From DATLLN01 sp963809205 (GTDB lineage Bacteria; Actinomycetota; Thermoleophilia; Gaiellales; JAICJC01): a stretch of 64,000 nucleotides of DNA. The stretch is from NCBI GenBank assembly GCA_963809205.1, contig CAWEIS010000004.1, positions 62,001 to 126,000 of the forward strand, in the 5' to 3' direction. Shown piece after piece: positions 58,274-64,000 of this stretch (positions within the stretch are counted from its first letter, which is position 1; each line of letters begins with the position of its first letter). The notes beneath the pieces were generated by a model. The model was not told where the DNA came from. It saw only the letters and a program-made list of their open reading frames with translations, and ran no database searches. A program made the translations under genes and the position numbers.

Positions 58274-58905
58274 CGCTCGAGGCGGCCGCCCCCGACGCGC
58301 TCGAGCCGTTCTATCGGGACGGCATCGGGCTGCCCATCGCCGACACGGCCGTGTCGTTCCGGCCCGGCGCGGCGTGCACCCATCACATCGCGTTCCGCGT
58401 TGCCGATGCCGGGTTCGAGGCGGCCAAGGCGCGGCTGGCGGGGGTCGCCGACCTGCTGACCGAGGACGGCCGGGACGAGTTCGACTTCCCATTCTGGGAC
58501 GCCCGCGCCTGCTACGCGCTCGACCCGGCGGGCAACATCGTCGAGCTGATCGCGCTGCGCGGCCTGCCCGGCGAGGGCGCCCGGCCCCTGGCGCTGGCCG
58601 AAGTCGGGCTGCCGGTCGCCGACGTGCTCGCGACCGCTGGGCTGCTGAAGGCCGAGCTCGGCATCACGACCTGGGACGGCGACCCACCCTCCCCTCGGTT
58701 CACGGCGACCGGCGCACGCGGCGCCACCTTCATCGTCGTGCCGCTGGACCGAGCCTGGTACCCGACCGACCGGAGGAACGAGCCTGCGCGGATGACCGTC
58801 GTGATCGAGGGCGTCCGCCCGACCGAGATCGAGATCGGCGGCGCCAGGATCATCGGGGTGGCGGATCGCTCGGCAGCCGCGACCAGATCTCCAGATCCTC
58901 CCTGA
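58255..58905 (+). CDS. VOC-superfamily (glyoxalase-like) protein
   Basis: The 216-residue protein has a complete VOC module (THHIAFRVADAGFEAAKARL, then FWDARACYALDPAGNIVELI) and a shorter second one (ALAEVGLPVADVLATAGLL). His in THHIAF and Glu in NIVELI are typical metal ligands. VOC enzymes include glyoxalases, dioxygenases and resistance proteins; I cannot assign one. The GTG at 58255 lies inside the end of the aminotransferase gene. The 3' end overlaps the convergent GNAT gene by 56 bp. Confidence 0.78.
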   Translation: MRFAELTLEAAAPDALEPFYRDGIGLPIADTAVSFRPGAACTHHIAFRVADAGFEAAKARLAGVADLLTEDGRDEFDFPFWDARACYALDPAGNIVELIALRGLPGEGARPLALAEVGLPVADVLATAGLLKAELGITTWDGDPPSPRFTATGARGATFIVVPLDRAWYPTDRRNEPARMTVVIEGVRPTEIEIGGARIIGVADRSAAATRSPDPP

Positions 58906-59371
58906 TGCCCTGCTTGACGTACATCGAGCGGAGCACGCCCTCGCGGACGTAGCCGCTGCGCTCGGCGACGATCTTCGACGCGGGGTTGTCCACGCTGATC
59001 AAGAGCTCGGCGCGCTCCGCGCCCAGCTCGGCGAAGGCCCACTCGGTGAGCAGCCGCAGCGCGCCCGTGGCAACGCCGCGGCCGCGGGCGTGGGGCGCGA
59101 CCACATAGCCGAGCTCAACCGTCCGGTCATCGGCCTCGATCACGGGCGCCAGGGCCAGCCCGAGGAACGAGCCGTCCTCCTCGTCGACCACCGCGAAGGC
59201 CTCGCGTGTGCCGTCCCGCCGACCCTGCTCGTACATGTCCAACCAGGCGCGCGGGAAACCGGGCGGCGGGGGTACCGGGATCCGGGTGAACCGGCCGGTC
59301 TCGGGATCGTCGGTGAGGCCGGGGATCGCGGCCAGATGGGCCTCGGCGAACGGTGTCAGTCTCACGGCCAT
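58850..59371 (-). CDS. GNAT acetyltransferase, RimJ/RimL-like
   Basis: The 173-residue GNAT protein has TVELGYVVAPHARGRGVATG as strand 4 and the acetyl-CoA loop, followed by LLISVDNPASKIVAERSGYVREGVLR, which matches RimJ/RimL-type N-acetyltransferases that modify protein N-termini or small amines. The ATG at 59371 begins the recognisable domain; the frame is open further upstream without domain homology. The substrate is unknown. Confidence 0.82.
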   Translation of the reverse strand: MAVRLTPFAEAHLAAIPGLTDDPETGRFTRIPVPPPPGFPRAWLDMYEQGRRDGTREAFAVVDEEDGSFLGLALAPVIEADDRTVELGYVVAPHARGRGVATGALRLLTEWAFAELGAERAELLISVDNPASKIVAERSGYVREGVLRSMYVKQGIREDLEIWSRLPSDPPPR

Positions 59372-59412
59372 CGGCCCCAAGGGTAGTCCCGCCGGCAGGT
59401 AGGATGGCCAGG

Positions 59413-59599
59413 TGCTGCGGACGCTGCCATCTTGGGCAACGGTCCTTGGCGCGTGTACAACCTGGATACACACGCGGCGCTAGGCATGAACTTCGAGGTG
59501 ATCGAGCCGCCGCCCAGCATCGGCGAGCCGCCGGCTCTGAGCCGCGTCCGAAAATTTCTTCGTTGCCGCTGTCGAATTCGCGAGGGGCTGTTCGTCTAG
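59413..59599 (+). other. Short open frame, possible WYL-regulator 3' remnant
   Basis: In the 257-nt gap before the YCII gene one frame reads AADAAILGNGPWRVYNLDTH, then AALGMNFEVIEPPPSIGEP, and stops at TAG 59597. From ATG 59486 it would give 37 residues. The ALGMNFEVIEPP part resembles the end of WYL-domain regulators (LGxDVEVLEPP), so it may be a decayed gene end; the match is short and I am unsure. The ECF42-type promoter lies within its 3' part. Confidence 0.25.
59570..59596 (+). promoter_or_regulatory. ECF42-type promoter of the YCII-sigma operon
   Basis: TGTCGA at 59570-59575 is followed after 17 nt by CGTC at 59593-59596. As I recall it, the published ECF42 target signature is TGTCGA (-35) with CGA/TC (-10), so this is a full match in front of the sigma factor's own operon, implying autoregulation. 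The YCII start codon is 32 nt downstream. Confidence 0.75.
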
Positions 59600-59628
59600 A
59601 GGCGACCAACCCCCACAAGGAGGACATG

Positions 59629-59988
59629 ATGAAGTACGTGCTGCTGATCCATCAGGGCGACACCCCGACGCCGAACCATCCCGAGGACTGGGGCCGCCTC
59701 TCCGAGGCGGAGCAGAACCAGGTGTTCGCGGACTACCAGGCGATCAACCAGACCACGGGCGTGACGCCCGGGCTGGGGCTGGCCGAGCCGCAGACGGCCA
59801 CCACGGTGCGCGTGCAGAACGGGCAGACGCTGACCACCGACGGCCCCTTCGTGGAGACCAAGGAGGCACTGGGCGGCTACCTGATCTTCGAGGCCGACGA
59901 CCTCGACGCCGCCATCGAGCTCGCGGCACGGATCCCGGCCGCGCGGCTGGGCGGCGCGATCGAGGTGCGACCGGTGGTTGAGTGGTAG
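59629..59988 (+). CDS. YCII/DGPF-domain protein paired with ECF42 sigma factor
   Basis: The 119-residue dimeric alpha/beta-barrel protein has the DGPF hallmark in TTDGPFVETKEALGGYLIF. YCII-related proteins have His/Asp active-site residues in some members but no firm function in the ECF42 context. ATG 59629 follows AAGGAGG by 5 nt and is preferred over ATG 59626. The stop overlaps the sigma gene start by 7 nt. DGPF genes are the known genomic partners of ECF42. Confidence 0.9.
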   Translation: MKYVLLIHQGDTPTPNHPEDWGRLSEAEQNQVFADYQAINQTTGVTPGLGLAEPQTATTVRVQNGQTLTTDGPFVETKEALGGYLIFEADDLDAAIELAARIPAARLGGAIEVRPVVEW

Positions 59989-61151
59989 CACCGCTCGAGC
60001 AGGTCTTCCGCGACCAGTGGGGACGTGTTCTGGCGACGCTGATCGGCCTCCTCGGCGACTTCGACCTCGCCGAGGAGGCCGCCCAGGAGGCGTTCGCGGT
60101 GGCCGCCGAGCGGTGGCCGCGAGAGGGCATCCCGGCGAATCCCAGCGCGTGGCTGATCTCGACCGGCCGCAACCGCGCGATCGACCGGCTGCGCCGCGAC
60201 CAGACGCTGGCGAGGAAGACCACGCTGCTGCAACGGCAGGCGGCGACCGAGGGTCCGATGACCGAGACCACCTTCCCCGACGAGCGGCTGGAGCTGATCT
60301 TCACCTGCTGCCACCCGGCGCTTGCCGTCGAGGCGCAGGTGGCGCTGACGCTGCGGACGCTGGGCGGCCTGACCACGGGCGAGATCGCCCGCGCGTTCCT
60401 CGTCCCCGAGCCGACGATGGCCCAGCGGCTGGTCCGCGCCAAGCGGAAGATCGAGACGGCCGGCATCCCGTTCCGCGTCCCGCCCGACCATCTGCTGCCG
60501 GAACGGCTCGCCGCGGTGCTGGCCGTCGTCTACTTGATCTTCAACGAGGGCTACGCGGGCCGCAACGAGCTGGCGGCCGAGGCGATCCGGCTGGGTCGGG
60601 CGCTGGCCGAACTGATGCCCGACGAGCCGGACGTCCACGGACTGCTCGCGCTAATGCTGCTGCTGGACGCCCGCCGCGACGCGCGCTTCCAGGACGGCGA
60701 CGTCGTCTTGCTGGCCGACCAAAACCGCAGCCTGTGGGACGTCGGGCAGATCCGCGCCGGCCAGGAAGCGCTCGATCGGGCGATCGCCCTGCACGGCCGC
60801 GGACCATACGTCATCCAGGCGGCCATCGCGTCGCTGCATGCCAACGAGCCGCGCGACTGGGAGGAGATCGCCGCGCTCTACGGCGAGCTCTCACGGCTGA
60901 CTGGCTCGCCGGTCGTCGAGCTGAACCGCGCGGTCGCCGTTGCCGAGACGGACGGGCCGGAGGCGGCGCTGGCGATCGTCGACCGGCTGGAGCTCGACGA
61001 CTACCGCTACCTCCACTCGACCCGCGGCGAGCTGCTGCGCCGCCTGGGCCGGCAGGACGATGCCCGCGACGCCTACCGGCGGGCGCTGGAGCTCGTCCAC
61101 GACGACGCCGAGCGGCGGCTGCTGGAGCGGCGGCTCGCCGAGCTCGGCTGA
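59982..61151 (+). CDS. ECF42-group RNA polymerase sigma factor with C-terminal TPR-like extension
   Basis: The 389-residue protein has sigma region 2 (LIGLLGDFDLAEEAAQEAFA, NPSAWLISTGRNRAIDRLRR) and region 4 (TLGGLTTGEIARAFLVPEPT, MAQRLVRAKRKI). About 200 further helical residues follow, containing VYLIFNEGYAGRNELAAEA, typical of the ECF42 extension (DUF6596/TPR-like) that is needed for activity. There is no anti-sigma gene next to it, as usual for this group. It should transcribe the TGTCGA-CGTC promoter ahead of its own operon. GTG 59982 overlaps the YCII stop. Confidence 0.92.
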   Translation: MVAPLEQVFRDQWGRVLATLIGLLGDFDLAEEAAQEAFAVAAERWPREGIPANPSAWLISTGRNRAIDRLRRDQTLARKTTLLQRQAATEGPMTETTFPDERLELIFTCCHPALAVEAQVALTLRTLGGLTTGEIARAFLVPEPTMAQRLVRAKRKIETAGIPFRVPPDHLLPERLAAVLAVVYLIFNEGYAGRNELAAEAIRLGRALAELMPDEPDVHGLLALMLLLDARRDARFQDGDVVLLADQNRSLWDVGQIRAGQEALDRAIALHGRGPYVIQAAIASLHANEPRDWEEIAALYGELSRLTGSPVVELNRAVAVAETDGPEAALAIVDRLELDDYRYLHSTRGELLRRLGRQDDARDAYRRALELVHDDAERRLLERRLAELG

Positions 61152-61153
61152 CC

Positions 61154-61819
61154 TCACTCGAACAGCGTCAGCTCGGGCGCGGCCTCGCCCTTGAGCACGG
61201 CCAGGTCGAGCTCGACGTAGGTGTAGCCGCGCGCCTCGCACATCACCCGCGCCTGCGGCGCGATCTCCGGCGCCACCAGGATGCCGCGGCACGGCGCGTG
61301 CGCGGGGTCGAGGTCGACCCGCTCGCAGTAGCGCGTCAGCTGCTCGACGTGCGCGGCCACCGCCCGCACCCGCTTGACCTCGACGACCACGGTGCGACCG
61401 TCGGCGTCGCGGCAGAACAGGTCGATTGGGCCGGTGTCCGTGAACCGCTCGCGATCGAGAACGATCAGGCCCGGCTCGATCGCCTCCGGCGCCTTCTCCA
61501 GCAGCACGTGCCACTGGCGCTCAGCGCCGTCGTGCTCGAGCACCGCATCGTCGGCCAGCTCCAGCTTCTGGTCGGAGAGCACCTCGTGGACGAGGATGAC
61601 CAGCGTCTCGTCGGACGCCGGCCGGTACACCCGGATGGTCTCGCCGTCCTCGCGCAGCGTGGTCGGGCCGGCCATGTAGTTGAGCGGCTTGAAGCCCCGG
61701 TCGGCATGCACGCACAGCGAGCCGTCGTCCTTGAACAGGATCGTCCGGTCGCCCGCGCCCAGCCGCGTCACGGCGCGGCCGTGATAGGCGATCTCACAGC
61801 GGGCGACGAGGATCCTCAC
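61154..61819 (-). CDS. nucS: Mismatch-specific endonuclease NucS/EndoMS
   Basis: The 221-residue nuclease cuts both strands at mismatches and substitutes for MutS/MutL in actinobacteria and archaea. The N-terminal DNA-binding domain starts ILVARCEIAYHGRAVTRLG, with KPLNYMAGPTTL. The RecB-like core has DTGPIDLFCRDADGRTVVVE and VEVKR (catalytic Asp, Glu, Lys). The C-terminus ends ELTLFE, a likely beta-clamp-binding peptide. GTG 61819 begins the conserved N-terminus. It ends 2 bp from the convergent sigma gene. Confidence 0.92.
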   Translation of the reverse strand: MRILVARCEIAYHGRAVTRLGAGDRTILFKDDGSLCVHADRGFKPLNYMAGPTTLREDGETIRVYRPASDETLVILVHEVLSDQKLELADDAVLEHDGAERQWHVLLEKAPEAIEPGLIVLDRERFTDTGPIDLFCRDADGRTVVVEVKRVRAVAAHVEQLTRYCERVDLDPAHAPCRGILVAPEIAPQARVMCEARGYTYVELDLAVLKGEAAPELTLFE

Positions 61820-61848
61820 GCGGGGCAGGCTACCGTGCGGACTGGGCG

Positions 61849-61854
61849 TATAGT
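61849..61854 (+). promoter_or_regulatory. -10-like TATAGT upstream of the lipoprotein gene
   Basis: TATAGT, a 5/6 match to TATAAT, lies 36 nt before the ATG at 61891 in the gap between nucS and the lipoprotein gene. No good -35 is visible. Confidence 0.35.
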
Positions 61855-61890
61855 CGTGTCCATGGCCTGTGTCTCCGCCACTCGCCAACC

Positions 61891-62425
61891 ATGAGAGGAC
61901 TCGCGATCGCCGCCCTGACGGCCGCGCTGGTGTGCACGTCGTGCGCGGGCCAGCAAACCACCCCGCCGACTGACCGGATAACGTCGGTCGCGCACGAACC
62001 GTGCAAGGCCAACCAGCTTCGCCTCTCGAATGCGCCTGGCGCCGTCCCGGAGACCGGGGAGTGGACGTTCACGATCCGCATCCGGAACCAGGGTTCGTTC
62101 TGCGTCGTGCGAGGGTTCCCGCAACTGACGTTCCGTGATGTGAACGGGATGACGATCCCGTACGTGATCGCGCCACTCCGGGGCGTCGCGCGAGCTCGCA
62201 CTGCCGAACGGGCCCTCCGCATGGATCGCCATTCGGAAGTACCGCTGCGATCTGCATTCCTACGCGGCGCCGCACACGGTCGAGCTCCGGCTGGGCGGCT
62301 CGCCAGGCCGATCGACCTTGCAGAGTCACGGCAACTGGGCGTACTGCGGCGCGGGCGACCCTGGCTCGACGGCGTACATGTGGTCGTTCGAGCCGACGCT
62401 GCGCGAGGCATGGCGCCATGAGTGA
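61891..62425 (+). CDS. DUF4232-like secreted lipoprotein (one frame break)
   Basis: A lipoprotein signal (LTAALVCTSC, Cys18) is followed by CKANQLRLSNAPGAVPETGE and FTIRIRNQGSFCVVRGFPQL, the start of a DUF4232-like beta-sandwich. An extra G near 62192 (GCGCGA-G-CTCGCA) breaks the frame. Beyond it the sequence continues sensibly as LALPNGPSAWIAIRKYRCDL, LHSYAAPHTVELRLGG and GNWAYCGAGDPGSTAYMW to TGA at 62423. Corrected length is 177. Four mature-region Cys suggest two disulfides. The function is unknown. Confidence 0.72.
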
Positions 62426-62444
62426 TCAACGCTAGGATCGGAGC

Positions 62445-63191
62445 GTGGAGCGCTACGAGCCCGCGATGAGCTTCGACGAGGACGTCGCCCGGAGCTACGA
62501 CCGGGGGTTACGCGGCGACGAGGACGCCGCCGTGGCGTTTCTCGCCGAGCAGGCGCGTGGAGGCCCGGCGCTGGAGCTGGCGATCGGCACGGGCCGCATC
62601 GCCCTGCCGCTGGCCACCGAGGGGATCCAGGTCGACGGCATCGACGTGTCGGAGCCGATGGTTGCGCGCCTGCGAGAGAAGCCCGGCGGCGAGCGAATCG
62701 GCGTCACGATGGGCGACATGGCCGAGGTTGCCGTCGACGGCCGGTACCGCCTGATCTACGTGGTGTTCAACTCGCTCTACAACCTCCCCGACCAGGAGGC
62801 GCAGATCCGCTGCTTCCAGAACGTCGCCGCACACCTGACGGACGACGGCGTGTTCGTGGTCGAGGCGTTCACGCCGGGCTACCTCCACCGCCTGCGCGAA
62901 CACCAGTACGTCGACGCCGAGGAGATCCGGGTCGACAAGGTGTGGCTCGACGTCGCGCAGCACGACCCGGTCGCCCAGCGGCTGGTCAAGAACCACGTCG
63001 CGTTGACCTCATCCGGCATCGAGCTGAACCCGGTGGTGCTCCGCTACGCATGGCCCAGTGAGCTCGACCTGATGGCGCGAATCGCCGGCCTCGAGCTGGC
63101 CGCCCGCTGGGGCGACTGGGAGCGTCGTCCCTTCGACGCGTCCAGCAGGCTGCACGTCTCGGTCTGGAGCAGGTCCTCGTCCCACGATTGA
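62445..63191 (+). CDS. Class I SAM-dependent methyltransferase
   Basis: The 248-residue enzyme has the AdoMet loop ALELAIGTGRIALPLATEG (motif I), VDGIDVSEPMVARLREK (acidic loop), GVTMGDMAEV and LIYVVFNSLYNLP (motif IV region). It resembles methyltransferase domain 25/11 proteins that act on small molecules; the substrate is unknown. GTG is the start, 19 nt after the lipoprotein gene. Confidence 0.85.
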   Translation: MERYEPAMSFDEDVARSYDRGLRGDEDAAVAFLAEQARGGPALELAIGTGRIALPLATEGIQVDGIDVSEPMVARLREKPGGERIGVTMGDMAEVAVDGRYRLIYVVFNSLYNLPDQEAQIRCFQNVAAHLTDDGVFVVEAFTPGYLHRLREHQYVDAEEIRVDKVWLDVAQHDPVAQRLVKNHVALTSSGIELNPVVLRYAWPSELDLMARIAGLELAARWGDWERRPFDASSRLHVSVWSRSSSHD

Positions 63192-63222
63192 GACCCAAGC
63201 CCGGCCTGCCGATACAGATCCG

Positions 63223-63621
63223 ATGGGGTTGCTGGAGACATCGATGGCGTATCAGGCGGGGCAGGTGACGGGCTACCTGATCTTCTGGGGCACCGTCCTG
63301 GTGCTCACCAGCTTCCCGCTGTACCGCGTCGCCGGCCGTACCCGCGACCGCAGCGCCGCTGCGTGGATGGCCTGGGTGCCGATCGCGAACGTGATCCTGA
63401 TGTGCCGCATCGCGCGCGTCACCGCGTGGACCGCGCTGGCTCTGCTTGCAGCGCCCCTACCGTTCGGCCCGCTCATCGCGTTCGCGTACATCGTCGTTCT
63501 CTGGGTCAAGATCGGCCAGCGCTTCGGCCGCACCGGTCTAGGCGTCCTGGCCGGCATGCTGCCGATCGTCGGCGCGTGGATCTTCGCGTTCCTGATCGCG
63601 AACGAGCAGCCCGCCGGATGA
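63223..63621 (+). CDS. Small four-helix membrane protein (DUF5684-like)
   Basis: The 132-residue hydrophobic protein has four helices and AAAWMAWVPIANVILMCRIA followed by VKIGQRFGRTGLGVLAGMLP, a pattern seen in DUF5684-type small membrane proteins. No function is known. ATG 63223 or ATG 63244 could be the start; the latter begins closer to the first helix. Confidence 0.65.
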   Translation: MGLLETSMAYQAGQVTGYLIFWGTVLVLTSFPLYRVAGRTRDRSAAAWMAWVPIANVILMCRIARVTAWTALALLAAPLPFGPLIAFAYIVVLWVKIGQRFGRTGLGVLAGMLPIVGAWIFAFLIANEQPAG

Positions 63622-63628
63622 ACGCGCG

Positions 63629-64000
63629 CTAGGCCCGAAGCACGCGGCCGAACAGCTCGAGCATCCGCATCCAGTGCCGCTCGGCGGACGGCTCGTCGTA
63701 CGCCGGCGTGTCCACCTGCGTCCAGCCGTGCGCGGCGCCGACGTACAGCTCGGCGGTATGACGGACGTGGGCATCGGCCAGCGCCTGCGTCAGCCGCGCC
63801 ATCTGCTCCGGCGGCATCGAGCCGTCGTTGTCGGCATGGCCGACATAGAGCTCACCGCGCGCGTTGACCGCGGCCAGGTGCGGGCTGTCCGGTTCCTCGG
63901 TCGCCATGCCTCCGCCGTGGAAGCTGGCCCCGGCGGCGACGACGTCCGGGAAGTCGCCGGCAGTGCGCAGGCTCAGGCGACCGCCCATGCAGTAGCCGAC
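63629..64000 (-). CDS. Dienelactone hydrolase family protein, C-terminal part
   Basis: The gene enters from the right edge; 123 residues are visible. VGYCMGGRLS holds the nucleophile Cys of the G-x-C-x-G-G motif, YVGHADNDGSMPPEQM the Asp, and YVGAAHGWTQ the His of the dienelactone hydrolase triad. Such enzymes open lactone rings in aromatic breakdown or act as general carboxyl hydrolases. The 5' part is outside the window. It is convergent with the small membrane protein gene (7-bp gap). Confidence 0.87.
   Translation of the reverse strand, partial: VGYCMGGRLSLRTAGDFPDVVAAGASFHGGGMATEEPDSPHLAAVNARGELYVGHADNDGSMPPEQMARLTQALADAHVRHTAELYVGAAHGWTQVDTPAYDEPSAERHWMRMLELFGRVLRA

Overview
This window is a compact, high-G+C chromosomal segment, most likely from an actinobacterium. 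The pointers are a NucS-type mismatch endonuclease, OpcA beside glucose-6-phosphate dehydrogenase, the very large NAD-glutamate dehydrogenase, a CGNR regulator, an ECF42 sigma factor with its YCII partner, and an LpdA-like flavoprotein. A deep-branching class such as Thermoleophilia is my inference; nothing here proves it. About 64 protein genes fill almost all of the sequence. Convergent neighbours touch or overlap, and many same-strand neighbours share a 4-nt NTGA stop/start. I saw no tRNA, rRNA, CRISPR array, insertion sequence, prophage or plasmid genes. No gene-free stretch exceeds 300 bases.

Layout. 1-7.8 kb: a creatininase start and a ketopantoate-reductase/amidase fusion, divergent from a dipeptide/oligopeptide ABC transporter. 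7.8-15.2 kb: a holin-like membrane protein, an arginase-like protein divergent from a CGNR regulator, a FAD oxidoreductase divergent from a DapA-family aldolase, an MFS transporter, a lipoprotein, ferritin and an iron-ADH homologue. 15.2-18.4 kb: SDR, HhH-GPD protein, desaturase and an orphan DNA methyltransferase. 18.3-25.8 kb (minus): NAD-glutamate dehydrogenase, a YyaL-type thioredoxin-domain protein and RpiA. 25.8-31.4 kb: a PHO-box promoter and pstSCAB-B-phoU. 31.4-33.7 kb: an arsenic cluster arsR-arsN-aqpS-arsC with a divergent truncated arsI. 33.7-37 kb: two transporters and a secreted Kelch protein. 37-47.5 kb: central carbon metabolism (tkt-tal-zwf-opcA-pgl-like, glucokinase, class I aldolase, a DUF2090 protein, glycerate kinase). 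47.5-50.4 kb: modABC with a divergent molbindin. 50.4-64 kb: acyl-CoA synthetase, TauE exporter, Gmad2 protein, FabI, MBL hydrolase, LpdA-like protein, class V aminotransferase, VOC and GNAT proteins, the YCII/ECF42 pair, NucS, a lipoprotein, a methyltransferase and a dienelactone hydrolase.

How the genes fit together. The pentose-phosphate block takes glucose through Glk, Zwf/OpcA and a degenerate lactonase to Tal/Tkt, with RpiA elsewhere in the window. The pst operon and glutamate dehydrogenase leave one intergenic region in opposite directions; that region carries three 11-nt PHO-like repeats. The arsenic block pairs arsenate reduction with passive arsenite exit, and adds an acetyltransferase plus the ruin of a C-As lyase.

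Caution on sequence quality. At least ten otherwise intact genes, several of them housekeeping, carry thirteen frame breaks. Twelve behave as one extra base and one as a missing base. This looks like residual assembly error rather than decay. I annotate these genes over their full span, and lengths given as corrected assume the breaks are artefacts.
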